DNA from: Nephrocerus scutellatus
Taxonomy: Eukaryota > Arthropoda > Insecta > Diptera > Pipunculidae
Assembly: GCA_947095585.1 (NCBI GenBank)
Contig: OX352763.1
Span: 24,353,462 to 24,417,461, forward strand
Direction: 5' to 3'
DNA: 64,000 nucleotides
Numbering within the stretch: the stretch's first letter is position 1; every line of letters starts with the position of its first letter. Shown one piece after another: positions 52,092 through 64,000 of the stretch. The notes under the pieces are model-generated. The model was not told the origin of the DNA. It saw nothing but the letters and a program-made list of their open reading frames with translations, and did no database searches. The position numbers were made by a program, and so were the translations under genes.

Positions 52092-55000
52092 TATTAGATT
52101 TGTTATATTTTTACCAAGTCTTAAGTAGCTTTAAGTATTTTAAGTAATAATCAGAAAACTAGATATGTTATTTAAGAGTTAACCGTCTTTCTCCTTAAAA
52201 AACAAACTAAAAATGATAAAAAAAATAATAATTTTCTAATATAGCTTGTAAGTTTCTTTTATTTTCGTATTAACCATTAATTTATTAATTAAATTCCATT
52301 TAAATTGGATGAAATAAATGATTTAAAAAAAACAACCTCATTTTAAAGAAAACTCCGGAAAATTAAAATACTAGAGAACGGGAATTGATCTGAATTTGTT
52401 AAACAGAGAAAGAGAATTTCCCATTTGAATTTTGTGTCGTAAACATTAAATCGTGATTCGTCAAAATCGTAAAAAAGCCATCCATTTACGGCAAAATAAC
52501 TCTCGGACGACGATTTCTTGGCATAGCGTAACTCGTTTAGTATCAACGGAAATTCATCACTTGGCTTTTGTAGTCTTACGTTGCACCGTTATAGCGGGAT
52601 AAAAATATTTCACAGTTTATATGATATTCCTAGTTAATTAAGTATATTTTCCGGACTCCTCTAGAGAAGTACTGAAACTGACAGTCTCTTTGCATCGCAA
52701 ATAGAAAAATGCTTTCTCCATTCTTCGGAGACGGAAACTTATTCGTGACTTGGGTGCACAAGAATCGTAACATCGTGCATAATATTTGATTATGTTTCCC
52801 TCCATTAGCTTATAGTATAGTTCATCATTGAAAATGAACAGAGTAATTTTGTTTAATTAATTGGTTACGCCCATGCTTTGCATCAAGTTGACCGACTTAA
52901 AGCAAGAGTGAATTTCCATATTCCAAAGCTGTAACCACTTTATGCAAAGTGAGTACTCAATAAATTCGCACAAATTTACTCGTCGTAGCTATCTACTAAA
53001 GTTGTCGTCTGTTCAATCGTGTCAACTCTCATTGCATTAATTTATGCACTTGCTCCTTCTTGCTGGATGTCTATTATCGACCACAGACAATCAGCAAATT
53101 TGTCATGACGCAACTGTAATCAAAGTGTAATCCCTGGACAAATTTACATTACACAGGAAGCTTTGACATAATCCCTATTACGCATTCTCGTATCCTAAAA
53201 CACATACGCACTTCCATGTTTTCGTTATGGCATTTTATCACATACAACACTTAGTTGAACTTCAACCATAAGTTAGGTTTGATTTAGTCATAGGAGCATA
53301 ATCTTTGCCTTGGGTATTACTAAGCAAACAACAAATGTATCTGTATACTTAATACGGAGAACGATAAATATTATGTCTGAAACAAGAAGACGTAAATGCG
53401 AAAAGCTTAAGATTTAATTTATCGAATATTAAATTCCATTACAGAGTAATAATATACAATTTTCATTCACTTGTATGCATTAATTTTCAAAGAAACTCAA
53501 GCATCCGAAAAAAACTGACAATTTGTGTGTAGAATGTTTATAGGTTTAGTCTGTAGGTTCACCTGAATATCATCAAGGTATAAATTAACATCTAAGACAG
53601 GTTTCAACCAGGATATAGACTTTCCTGCTTTCCTTCAGGCACAACCATCCTCTATTGTCTACAAGGCAAATGCAAATCAGTTAACGAGTGAATGAAATCC
53701 ATACGTTAACGAGTGATCGAGTATTAACATTGGGATGATCACTACTCATCACTCGTTGACGTAAACGATCATGCCAAATCAACATTATTCAGTCACGTAT
53801 GTGAAAATTCGAACCCAGATATTGCTAGCTGAGGGTTCCGGTTCGTTTTTATGGGAAAAGAAAACAATAAGAGGGTGTAATTCGGATGAATGGGAAGGTT
53901 GGTTTGGTATATTATCTTCTGTGGGAGTAATATGAACCATTAGAGTTTGGGATAGATATAGGTTTAGCAATTTTCCTGTTGATTCCTAACAACCCCTATC
54001 ATTTAATCATGAATCGAACTCGTATCAGAGAAGCAATTTTACGTATGTATGTGCGTCACAATTAAGCTTTCATTAGAAAGACCAGATATTAGCCATCAAC
54101 ACAAACGTATATTTGCACAAAACTTGAATACCACTGTGGTCATGTGCTCCCAAGACGATATTACATCTGCTGGACATAATACAGAACAATGTGGTAAAAC
54201 TTATTGGTGGCGCTTCAAGCTAACTTCCCACTTTAATTCTTGTATCACAGCGTGTTCTTTTATACATCCCAGCGGGTTTGATGCTTCCTTGACATTTCAA
54301 CTAGTCCGAAAAACACAAACCGCAGATAACAATTTGATTGTACAAATGACAAATCTTTTACGATCATGTGTTTTGCACTACTTGTGGTGTGTGGATAGAT
54401 ACTCAGACAACATATGTCATTAGTGCAATTACTATTTGGCTTTTTAAAACATAGTAGGCGTATAGCAACAATAAGTTTTTATTATTCAATCCGCACATAA
54501 AATTTTCGTTAATTATTTTAAAAACTCTAAGTAAAAGAAACTTAAAAATTAGTGTATGCTGCGTCTTTATTTAAAAATTCAAACATAGTGGACCCTTCGG
54601 CTTGACCGCCTGTTTGTTGAATGTGCCTGCATATTTTGCATAAATGATTTTTAAGGTCTCTCGTACTTTTAACTGAAAACCGTACTTTTTACTTATACTT
54701 GAAATGGTTGAAGCAATTAACTGGATGTCTATAAAATTGCAGTTACAGAAAAACGAAGAGACTAATGTGATTTCCCGCCCAACTGCCCAACAGACACTTT
54801 CCTTTTTGCCACAATATGATATCCTGAGCACTTTACACATTTAAATAATTTAAATAGTAAATAGGACATATCTCAGGCAAACATACACAAGAAAATGAAA
54901 TGTACAAATATAATAACAAAAATAAAAAAAAACTAAAAACATTATGGCACTTCACCTTCAAAATCCTACCAATCCTAAATGTTTCCATTTCAGTACAAAA

Positions 55001-55353
55001 TGCTTCTTCTCTTTTCGTGCTTGCTTTTGATGGTGCACTCATCGTAGACCTCGCTTCATCATTTATATTTTGCCTTCAGAACCATCGTGAGCACAGCCCC
55101 ATATCGCACACAACGACAATTTACGTAGCGATTTTTAAGTGTATACTTGAGTGCACGAATTCTTAAAAATATATGTTAATATATCGTTTTTTAGGAGATT
55201 ACTAAAGCGTTTAAATATTGAAAAACCACAAGGAGTCAGGACCAGATTCTTTGACTTAGCAACTTTGTTCAGCTACAAGATTGACCTCTCTATTCGGTGA
55301 CCTGCACCACTTAAAATTTATAAGCTAATATATAGCTAAAAAATAGTGCAAGA
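52092..55353. other. Long intergenic stretch, no gene recognised
   Basis: 3.3 kb. Frames at 52343-52546 (-), 54049-54423 (+, 124 codons), 54571-54840 (-) and 54833-55042 (-) have no motif I can place. A local imperfect duplication, (gt)taacgagtga, recurs near 53680, 53707 and 53755. 52980-53160 is of higher complexity with taatcc and ttatcgac cores and may be regulatory. Confidence 0.4.
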
Positions 55354-56228
55354 CTATTGAATATTCAAGTTGCCGTTTAATATGTTCATGTAGAGCTTCT
55401 TTTTATCCACCTCAATGTACTGAACAATTTTGCGGTTATCTTCCAACTTCTTGTAGTTTATTGGTACCTTATCCAAACACGCTTTTGTGGTAGGTAGTGC
55501 AGGGGTTACGTGTGACTTTTCTGGAGCAAGAAAGTATGTTTAACAAATCCATCACTATACTCCGAGGCTTCCAAGTAGCTTTTTGAATATGCACAGTATG
55601 TCAAATGGTTGTACTTTGAAATCCTGTACATGAAATCTTTATTCTTGCAAGTTTTCTTTTAAAAAATTGACCATACATTTTTAAAATCGAGTATGTCGTC
55701 GGAAGTAATATTTGTCACTCTAAATTTCCTCTTTTTGGCAGTGGATATCATGCTGTTATACTCAAATGGAGTGAAAATTCGATCTTTATTTTGATTAGCC
55801 GTTTAGATGTACCAAAGTTTTGATCGCACTGTAAGAACGAGTGACCTCGTACTACGAAGTATTAATCTTCTTAAAACGGTCCAGTGAAACCAGGCGTAGA
55901 AAGAACCTTATGAGTGTGTTGGTTTTTCCCTTCACATGCATCACGGAATATGTAAAGTTCCTAGATAGCAGGACCAAGTTTCTGAATGGTCTTCCACAGC
56001 AAACTGCACACGACATCAGGTCCTCGTTTAGCTAGGCCTTCATGGTCCGCAATGATGGTCTTCAGACATCTTGCCTTTCATGACACAAAGATATTTCTTC
56101 TTGCCATCCAAATCTAATACTTTCTTTCGGCAGAAATCATACTTCACGATGCTAGCGTGCTCAGGGTACTTACTGCAGAATAGTTCATGTATTATTTCAA
56201 TATTTAGTGTAGCACCCAAATACTGAAC
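55354..56228 (-). pseudogene. DUF7869-like element protein, broken
   Basis: Minus strand, several frames: GATLNIEIIHELFCSKYPEH and IVKYDFCRKKVLDLDGKKKY near 56225-56100, SEDHHCG near 56062, ELYIFRDACEGKNQ and TLIRFFLRLVSLDRFKKI near 55965-55870, VVRGHSFLQCDQNFGTSKRL near 55860-55800, FEYNSMISTAKKRKFRVTNI then TSDDILDF near 55765-55690, and an ending VDKKKLYMNILNGNLNIQ with stop at 55356-55354. The DxCxGxN and RGHSxLxCDxxFG motifs are the hallmark of a protein family that recurs in insect and cnidarian genomes, annotated DUF7869 and suspected to be of mobile-element origin. The family name is from memory and needs a profile search. At least four frameshifts. Confidence 0.5.
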
Positions 56229-56235
56229 ATTTTTG

Positions 56236-56900
56236 AGAAGAATCGGAGATGCTCATTGATGGCTACGAGCGCATTGGCAGACAAAGTACTGCCGCGCAAA
56301 TGGTGTCTCCCACGCTGATCTACAGGCCCTCTTTCCTTCGGCAATGAGTGATGTGACCGGAATGTCAAGGTCAGAATTTAACGAGCTTAACACACGCTGT
56401 TGTTCTAATTCCACATCCGAAGAGAAAGGACGTGAACCTGCGAACATATAAGAAAAACTAAGAGTGCTTTCGTCAGCGAAGGAATGAAATGGATTAGAAT
56501 TTTCAGACAGGAGATCGTTGATAAGCATAAGAAATAGTGTCGGAGACAAAACACAGTCCTGAGGGACACCGGCATTTATGCGGTGGATATCAGACTTTAA
56601 ACCATCCAACACAACTTGGATTGAACGGTTTGAAAGATACTCGTAGCTTCTAATTTATTTAAGAAAGGTTACTCCGATTCCAAAAGCAAGCATTTTGGAC
56701 AGAAGAGCTTGGTGCCAAACTCTGTCAAATGCCTTTGAAATATCAAGTGCTACAACTTTGCTTTCACCAAACATGTGAAAAGACTGGTTCCACTTGATAT
56801 GTGTTATGTGCCATCAGATCACCAGTAGAACGTTTTCCACGGAAGCCATATTGGCTTCATTGAGTAGTTCTCGTGGTTCAAGATATTTCATAAGCTAATG
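56236..56900 (-). mobile_element. LINE family H, copy 2
   Basis: Minus-strand RT: YGFRGKRSTGDLMAH near 56855, KVVALDISKAFDRVWHQALL near 56765-56705, SKMLAFGIGV, a frame break, then YLSNRSIQVVLDGLKSDIHR to AGVPQDCVLSPTLFLMLIND near 56620-56515 and FHSFADESTLSFSYMFA (second Asp of the FADD box is Glu). 56612-56253 is open. Close relative of the 48.4-50.3 kb copy. Confidence 0.75.
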
Positions 56901-57983
56901 GTTAATCAAGACGGTTAATCGGTATATGTTATATGCATGGAATCTAGATGGTATAGATTCTAAATTAGCGAAATTATTTTCAACATATAAATTTGTCATA
57001 TAAAAAAATCAACTTCACTATGACTATCAGGATACCAAGCCCTAAATTCAAGTAAAGTTTTCCGAATCACTATCAATCTATTAAACACTATTCAATGTAC
57101 ATCTACAACGGGCTTCATCCGACAAGGGGATGGACTGATTGCTTTCTGCAATAGAAGCGTGAAAATCTAAAAACAATACCAATTGAATTAATTCGCCCAA
57201 AAGTCTCAATAAAACCATTGACTTATGGACAGGATTAAATGTACGGAGACAAACTAAATCGTGGCAACTCTCACAACAAAATGTCAGTGCTAATTTATAG
57301 GTGAGGATTTAAAGGCTTAGTTGATATCGTTAGCGCATTTGTGGATTTAGTGGTAGGTAGGGTAGTAAATGTTTCCCCGTCAAAGTGCCAAGAAATGTAG
57401 CTAAAAACAAGTAACTTAAAACAACAAGAGGGCTAATTTTGCAAAATATTGATTGCCAAGCAGAGTTTACTCACTATACCATCACAAAAAGGATATTTAT
57501 GTTTGGAAACATGTGTTGACAAATATCTCCCAAACTCGACAATACGATGACATTTGAAATGCAAACCGTGACTTGTTTCCTTGAATATTTTTGGCAACTT
57601 GTTTTTGTAGTTTTTCCGCATTTCCATCGAAGTCAACTGATATCCGAACGTAAAACTTAGACGAGACAGTTCTGACAATTTTATGTAATGTATGAGAGTA
57701 TCCTCACACTTTGTGTGTGAGTGAGATGTTTAGTTAAAGCTGGATGTATCCCTATCATATTCTCACAATAATCGAATATACGTGCTTTCGGTGAAATTGG
57801 GACTTTTTAGCATATCATGTTTGTAAGTCCATAGAATGCTCTGGTATAACGTATTCCAAGAGATCAATATATACCTGCAATTGACTATAATAGATGGAAT
57901 GAAAAGCTCTAATGCTGAGTAGAAACATCGAAAAGGCAATGGGGAAAATTCATCGACAAACAAGTAGAACATTTTATGTTATA
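56901..57983. other. Intergenic, nothing recognised
   Basis: AT-rich. Frames at 57433-57678 and 57763-57972 (both minus) have no recognisable motif. Confidence 0.4.
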
Positions 57984-59079
57984 AAGGGTGAGCAATCTTA
58001 AATTTTGTTATTAACAACGCTATAAAATGAGTATATAGCCATAGTTTTTTGAACATTTTTTTTTATTGTGAAGGTTGGAGTCTCTGATTTAAGAATGAAA
58101 CACAATTTCGTCCATATGGCTCCCTCTGCCGGCCTTACAGTAAGAAATATTGTGAGCCCAGTTTTCAAGAACTTTTTCGATCATTTCGGCGCCTATCTCG
58201 CGAATAACAATCGCAGTGATATGTTTTAAAGTTGGAATTGTCTCTAGATTATTCGCATGATATTTATCCTTAACAGTACCCCATAGAAAAAAGTCCATCG
58301 GCGTCAAATCGCAGCTCTCTGCAGTCCAATTTACATCTCCAAAACGGCTGATTATTCGGTTGCCAAATTCGGCGCGCAAGAGATCGATTGTCAGTCCGCT
58401 TTTATGGCAAAATCCACACCATACTGTTATTCTTGATGGATGCATTGGCATTTTTATATAATGTACACACGCTCAAGGGATTTGCACCCTTGCCAAGCAC
58501 ATCGTGTGTGTTAGAAAAGATGAGATGTCTATGACTGCAGATCATACATATCTCTACGATTAAGTGTGGCTATTTAGAACCCCAAACCCACCAGTTATAA
58601 TTGTTACTTAGCCCCCGAGATGGAAATGCGCTTCGTTTGAAAAGATGATTTTCGACCAAAATCGACGTTATTATCAAGCTGGTCTATGCCCCACGCAGAG
58701 AACTGATATTCAATCGGATGGTCATTTGCTTTTAATCTCTAAGTCATCTGGACGTTGTTGGCGAATAATCCGAGGTCTTTGTGCAGTATTGTCCTCAGAC
58801 TGGTGCGACTAATTGCCAGTTGCTGTGATCGGTGTCGAGTTGAGGTCGATGGATTATGAACTATGGACTATAAGCCACAGTCGCATTATTCTCGGCCGTG
58901 CGCACTGTCCGATATCGGGGACAACTTCTGTTATCCAATAACAAGCCTTTTTTCATGAAGTTTCTTCACACGGCGGTTCCGCTTGGCGCTCTTTTACGTC
59001 CCTTATTTCTTTTGAAAATGCGCACGGTTTGACTTTGACTGACTTTGAAAATAAGTTTTCAATATTTCGGAACACTCTT
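57984..59079 (-). mobile_element. Mariner M5, internally deleted
   Basis: Minus strand: RHRSQQLAISRTSLRTILHK then DLGLFANNVQMT near 58830-58735, ANDHPIEYQFSAWGIDQLDN, a frameshifted FSNEAHFHLGG (Asp 1 reads Asn), then from 58451 MPMHPSRITVWCGFCHKSG jumps to LTIDLLRAEFGNRIISRFGD. The second catalytic Asp is deleted. The third is kept in SCDLTPMDFFLWG, followed by KDKYHANNLETIPTLKHITA, KVLENWAHNISYCKAGRGSH and MDEIVFHS, which is the intact C-terminus (stop at 58089). Putative ends aaagggtgagcaa (from 57984) and aaagagtgttccg (from 59079) lie next to TA dinucleotides but match poorly. Confidence 0.72.
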
Positions 59080-60055
59080 TAAGCGAAAACACGTAATATT
59101 AATACAATCTAAGTTACGCAACTAGTGTGCTTAGTGATTGCACCAAGCTTTGTTTGTTTATTTATTTGTTCTTTTGTTAGATAATCCATTTTCTGTGTTA
59201 ATACAAGATATGAAAGATATAAGTTCAAAAGTTCAAAAGTTTATAAAAACTACATTATAACTCGCCAAAAATATTAAATTTTTAGTAAGGCATACCAATA
59301 TGAGCACGAGAACGATTCTTGTTTTTGTTGTTGCAACGCTTATCGTCGTTGTCTTCTCTATTATGCCTAAAAATTCAGATGTCTCCGTGGGGTTTGTCTA
59401 TAGCACTAAGATTGTTGGAATCTCTTAGGTATTCAAAATTATGCCTCCTTCCAAATTTAAGGTCGGCATTGTCAATCTCTAGGTTAAGTATTGACATTTA
59501 GTTGTAGAGTAGGCAAACACCAGCCCGACTCGAGTTTCACGTGGTAGTTCTTTTGGAAAAACTTTCTCCGAATGGTGAACAAGTGTAGGTTGGTCTTTTC
59601 AAACAATTTTGTCTGTGTTGCTCAATAATGTTTCGCTGTGCAGCTTTTTGAGAACCCCTTTTTATATGCCTTGATCGAAGCCTGTTTGTGGGATCAGCTG
59701 CTCAATGTCTGAGAAGAAACTTGATGTCAAACTTCTTCCGACAAGTCTGAGTTGTTTTTATTCAGGCACTATACCATTGCATCAGTGATTTGTGAGAAGT
59801 TAACTCGACAACTTCTTATCAAGAGAGAGAATGACCTTCCCTGTTGCTTCACTAAAAAAACTCATGTTTCACTGTGCAGATGGTCTTCTTTTTGCCATTC
59901 AGATGCATTATATAGCAAGTCAAAGCTCGGCATTTTGGGTAGTTTAAAGCTAATTGTGCTCGTTTGGCTTGTTTCGCTTCCATCCGAGGTCCCAAAAATA
60001 TTGAACGTTTGTATGATATTCCAACAAATTCCATAATTTTTTGGTCCATACAAAT
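59080..60055. other. Unassigned, possibly old element sequence
   Basis: Base composition is more even than in the AT-rich spacers and both strands carry long frames (59752-60036 +, 60394-59852 -), but none shows a recognised motif. It may be a decayed element upstream of LINE B. Confidence 0.3.
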
Positions 60056-60059
60056 ATGA

Positions 60060-61610
60060 TGACAATTACTATCCAGCCCTTTACCGCGATCAGCGGAATT
60101 ATGTAAAGGGTCCTGGGTAAAGCCAGCTCTTGGCCAAAAAGCTGTTGCCTTGGAGTTAACCCAAGGAAGACTGAAATTGTACTGATCACCACTAAATATG
60201 AAATACCGGCATTTGTCCTTCAAAAACTCAATGCGCAAAGTTTCAGTCTTACCCCTAGCGGCAAATATCTCGGAGTAATCGTGGATAGAAAGCTTACCTG
60301 GAAGAGTTACGTACTCGTAGAGAACAGGGCTAAGAAAGCGTGTGTGGCCCTCTATGCCAGCAGTAAAACCATCGGCAGGAAATGTGGTCTTCAATCAAGG
60401 ATGGACTTCTGGCTGTACACAGCTATTGTACGACCAATTCTTACCTATGGATCGCTATTCTGGTGGCCAGCGATGAGGAAGAAGTACAATGCCACCAAGC
60501 TCTGCAGATTACAGCGATCAGCAGCAGTTGGCATCACAGAAGCTTTACGGTCATGTCCGACTGAGCCCTTAACACCATCTTACACCTACTACATCCTGAC
60601 ACATTTATCAAGTATTTTGCGACGTGCAGTGCAGTACGACTCAGAGAAACTGGTTGGTTTGCTACTAGACCATACGGCAGTGCAATATACAGTACCTGAA
60701 GGTATGATACCACCATCTACTAACTACTGCATCCCTAAACTTAGCTTCAACTCCTCATTCCGCATCGAGTTTCCTACCAGCGCAACCTGGAAGGATGGGG
60801 CAGTAATAAGGCAATTTGACGCAACAATATTCACTGATGGATCCAAGATGAAGGATGTAGTCGGTGCAGATATCTTTTTGGATGATCTAAATCTGTCAAA
60901 GTCATACAATCTACCCGATTCAGCTGCATCTTTCAGGTGGAGATTCTAGCAATGAGGAAGGCCTGCAGGGCACTGAGGCTAAGTAATGCACAAATCGAAA
61001 GGCTTGGCTTATGTGTTAATAGTCAATCTGTCATAAGGGCGATTCATGCGACCACCATAAACTCGAAACTTGTAAAACAGTGTCATGAAGAATTTGCTTC
61101 TATCACCAAATTCCTGGACATCACCAAAGTGTGAGTGCCGGGGCACAGTCACATAGAGGAAAATGAGAATGCGGACGAATTGGCTGAGAAGTGCGTCGCT
61201 CTGGACACCGGCTCGATGGAAAGGCTTAGCTGTCCAATGTCCTCAGTCAAGGAACAAAATCTCTCCTTTACGATGCTTATGTGGAGCAGTCTATCATACT
61301 GCACTATATCAAAAGTGATGTGGCCATCCTACAGAAAAAGGAAAATGACCGAGTTGTTATCAAGAATTTGAAAGGATATTGCTAGAGTTGTGGCTATTAG
61401 CCATGCTGCCAAGTTTGGTATACCGCACAACAACAAGGACAAAATAGAGAAAGAAGCTCTCATACACTTGTTCTGTAGTAGTCCGGACCTAGCAGGGTCA
61501 AGACACCACACTTTATGTAAATTTTTCCTGCCGACCTGAAAAAGCTTTTAGATTACAGGATAATCGAATTGATCTCGTACGCTTCAGGCTGGATTTAAAC
61601 CTCACAAATA
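60060..61610 (+). mobile_element. LINE family B, copy 3 (longest)
   Basis: RT tail: LGVNPRKTEIVL near 60150, TPSGKYLGVIVDRKLTW near 60250-60300, then 60281-60949 open with IVRPILTYGSLFWWPAMRKK, LCRLQRSAAVGITEALRSCP and YCIPKLSFNSSFRIEF. RNase H: IFTDGSKMKDVVGADIF near 60829, a frameshift at about 60935, VEILAMRKACRALRLS, INSKLVKQCHEEFASITKFL, a stop at 61132, and PGHSHIEENENADELAEKCV near 61136-61195. Cys tail EALIHLFCSSPDLAG near 61455-61500. Same family as 16080-16900 and 32590-32885. RNase H placement and the RPILTYGxxxWW motif suit I/LOA/R1-type LINEs. Confidence 0.75.
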
Positions 61611-62749
61611 TATATATGGCTCACTTTAGAGCTAATTGACAACCTTGCCAGTACAAAATTTGCTGTTACAGAGTAAACCTTTAATGGACATATAGTAATG
61701 TGGAAACCGTTCAATGCGAATCATGCAAAGTCTTATTCTGCAACACAACATTCATTTTTGAAATACAAATGGATATTCTAACAGCTTTGTCCTTTGACAT
61801 ACATTTTCCTATTCAGTTTGGAGCATTTAATAATATGAAATTTCAAACATAGTTGGATAAAGTAACAGCTACAAATACATTGATGTGATTTGCAATTCTG
61901 TAATGCAAACAGACGATCATCTGCAATCAAATAGAAATTCAAATCGCTGAACAAATTGCTTTGATGTCACAGAAATTAGGTACCGTAAAGGAATATGTAC
62001 CAATTTCGGCACACAGTAAGGTATACCTAATGTAGAACTACACCTTTCACTAAATTATTCATTCTGTAAAAATATTTCACCTTGCACAGTGTTATTACAA
62101 ATTTTCCAACAAAGCGCATATCAAAGCTGAAGCTCCTTAAATGGGAAAACATTTATTTACATTTCATTCACTTTCATAAAAAATATGAATTGAATGTTCG
62201 ACAAGTATTCAAATTAGTTATTAGTTTGCAAGTACACAAAGGTATAACTCATAAAAGGAACCACAACTAGTTGTGCCATGTAAATAGCAAGGTTTCTTTG
62301 TAGTTTTTCATGTGAACGAAATGAAAAAGTTTGTTACTCATCCAGGTTTGTAAGCGGAATACAATCAATGAAGGGAACTTTTGATTGAAATATAAATTCT
62401 GAATATGTATTTGCATTTGATTTAAAAGCATACGCAATGCATAAAAATTATTTGGATCGATAATAACTTTTTTGAAATAAATATAACTTGAAGATAGGAA
62501 AACATATTTGTTAATTAATTTACTCCAAATCAATGTAAGTTTGCGCACCAATTTGTCCTTATGAAGGTCCAGGATGCTGAAGGGAAAATACCTATATAAT
62601 TCCACTTATCTAAACTATAGCAGTATACAGCTTTGATGTAACTAATAGTGATGGAGCATAAATCGAATAAACAAATTTTTACAGAAGTGCCCTTCTAAGT
62701 AAGGAAAAAAGTTATCGCACCGTTATCGCAATAAAAGAAGGGCTATGAA
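61611..62749. other. Intergenic, nothing recognised
   Basis: AT-rich. The frame 62267-62605 (-, 112 codons) is rich in Leu/Ile/Lys/Asn and has no known motif; probably chance. Confidence 0.4.
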
Positions 62750-63480
62750 TCCTTCCTGTACAAATTTAAGAACAAAAGCCTCATAAAGCTGCATGCACCT
62801 ACAAAGGATTCCCCAGACGATGAAAAAAGAAGAATTATTTGAATTAGTCGAACGGGAACTTCATGCCTGCGAAAATTATTCTGGGAGACATGAACGCAAA
62901 AATAGTTCAGGAGCTAGTTTTTATGCAGTACACAAGAACGCTTATGACATTGGACATCGTGTCATAGAGATGGTAAGTAGTTAGAGTTTTATCGGTAAGA
63001 TTACATGGTTTGAGCTGAAGAATATTCACAAAGCTACCTGGGTATGTCATGATGGAGCAGCTTGCAACCAGACAGACGATGCATTAATAGACCACTGCTA
63101 TAAGCGAACCAATGTCAGTACGAATGTACTACGGTTCCAACGTCGAATCAAATCGCTATGATGTCGGTAGTGTGCTCCAAGCGCGGATTGCATCAGCATT
63201 AAAGACTGCAACCGCAAATCTGATTGGATTCAACACAGCTACCCTTTGGTCTCGCTTGGACTCGCTCTAAGTATAGGAAGATTAAGTCCTGAAGCTGCGA
63301 TGCCAAGCTCAGATGAGATATGGACACGTCTTAAAATTAGTGTTATTGGTACTGCTGACTCGAGGATAACTGTGTTATTCCCACTAGCTAAAGTCGTTGG
63401 CACATACCACTGCGGCTTTATCAAATCAACATCAGGCAACCAGAACTCGCAGGCGATGGAAAAATGTCTCGTAATAGATT
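62750..63480 (+). mobile_element. RTE-like LINE fragment, endonuclease then RT
   Basis: EELFELVERELHACENY near 62830-62880 followed in another frame by KIILGDMNAKI (endonuclease GDxNAK motif, near 62871-62903), then KATWVCHDGAACNQTDDALI-like sequence at 63031-63090 (WxSPDGxxxNQIDHILI block), NVESNRYDVGSVLQARIAS near 63140-63195 (SDHxLV block), and KVVGTYHCGFIKSTSGNQNS near 63391-63450 (RT QCGFRPGKST block). The piece between endonuclease and RT is mostly deleted. It is cut at 63480 by the tail of LINE D. Family E or a close relative. Confidence 0.6.
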
Positions 63481-64000
63481 TTTTTTATTATTATTATTAG
63501 TGGGCTGAGAAGCCAGAAGCCTTGTGCACTGCGACCTTAAGATCTGTTGCGCATTCCAAATATTTACAACATTCTGTGGTGCCCTAGTTCCTTTATGAAT
63601 GCCACTATATCTGCCAGATTGATCGGTCTGACATTCTGGTATGGAGCTGTATGAGCCTTGAGGTATTGAAATCTCTTTCAGAAGAGAAGAGCGTCTCATA
63701 TAAAAAGTATGTGTTCTGGCGTTTCTTTTCTTCGTTGCAGAAGCAGCAGCGGTTCCTTTGGGATTGCCTGATTTTTATTAAGTGGCCGCGGAATGTCACG
63801 TCATGTACCAGACAAGAGATCTAAGTGCAGTGTTTTATTGTATTTGGGAAGCTTTTTGGTTTGTCTCATCCGTGTCGATGATTCCCATTTCGCTTCGATG
63901 GCAATATTTGCCCACTCATTAATCTTGTTCTTGATGTACCTTCTGGAATAGGCAATGTATGGTTCGGGGCGGTAAAAATTCCTTCTGCGCCTTTTCTTGC
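63481..64000 (-). mobile_element. LINE family D, copy 2 (runs off the window)
   Basis: Minus strand, 3' end first: (AAT)n tail at about 63485-63500, a 3' region equivalent to 29865-29985 of copy 1, then CCFCNEEKKRQNTYFLYETL at 63740-63680 and the MTFRGHLIKIRQSQRN segment (63799-63750), parallel to MTGHGPLNVHLTKMGKSQTD. Its ctatatctgccagattgatc at 63604-63623 is the intact version of the site into which the SINE inserted in copy 1. It continues beyond position 64000. Confidence 0.7.

Noticed and set aside
54049..54423. 124-codon plus-strand frame as a gene
   Set aside because: No leader, domain or splice context recognised; composition like the surrounding spacer.
62267..62605. 112-codon minus-strand frame
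   Set aside because: Low-complexity Leu/Ile/Lys/Asn content expected from AT-rich DNA, no motif, no splice or promoter context.

Overview
The window looks like AT-rich intergenic DNA from a fly (Diptera, Brachycera). The evidence is a CheB-type secreted chemosensory protein gene with three 61-69 bp introns, Pol III SINEs, and several mariner copies whose D2-D3 spacing (41 residues) matches the rosa lineage known from tephritid fruit flies. A tephritid-like host is an inference, not proven. No bacterial-type operons, CRISPR arrays or rRNA genes are present.

Only one gene looks intact: a four-exon, minus-strand CheB-like gene at 3342-4139 encoding 200 residues, with a signal peptide, a TATA box and a downstream AATAAA. 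Two weaker non-TE candidates are an orphan 3' splice site plus terminal exon at 8176-8393 (+) and a cysteine-rich reading frame at 46894-47157 (-).

Most of the rest that can be read is a layered graveyard of broken mobile elements. 0-2.5 kb: a Jockey-like LINE interrupted by two other repeats. 4.9-9.1 kb: RNase H LINEs and an RTE-like fragment. 11.6-15.7 kb: two mariners, a SINE and two facing copies of an LTR-element protease region. 16-22 kb: LINE family B and RTE-like family E. 24.4-27.6 kb: LINE F, then LINE A nested inside LINE E. 29.4-37.2 kb: a LINE holding LINE D, which holds a SINE; then LINE B, a LINE E copy with a 483 bp tandem duplication, and LINE K. 38.5-41.2 kb: mariner, piggyBac and a composite repeat ending in an E-box-rich minisatellite. 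44.9-46.5 kb: SINE, minisatellite and LINE G. 48.4-52.1 kb: LINE H and a nearly complete mariner with matching terminal repeats. 55.4-59.1 kb: a DUF7869-like element, LINE H and a mariner. 60-64 kb: LINEs B, E-like and D.

The genes do not form a pathway. The clearest story is the order of insertions: LINE into LINE, SINE into LINE with a target duplication and a matching empty site elsewhere in the window, and inactivating deletions in transposases. LINE family letters A-K are my own labels. Family assignments come from reading conceptual translations by eye, without database searches.
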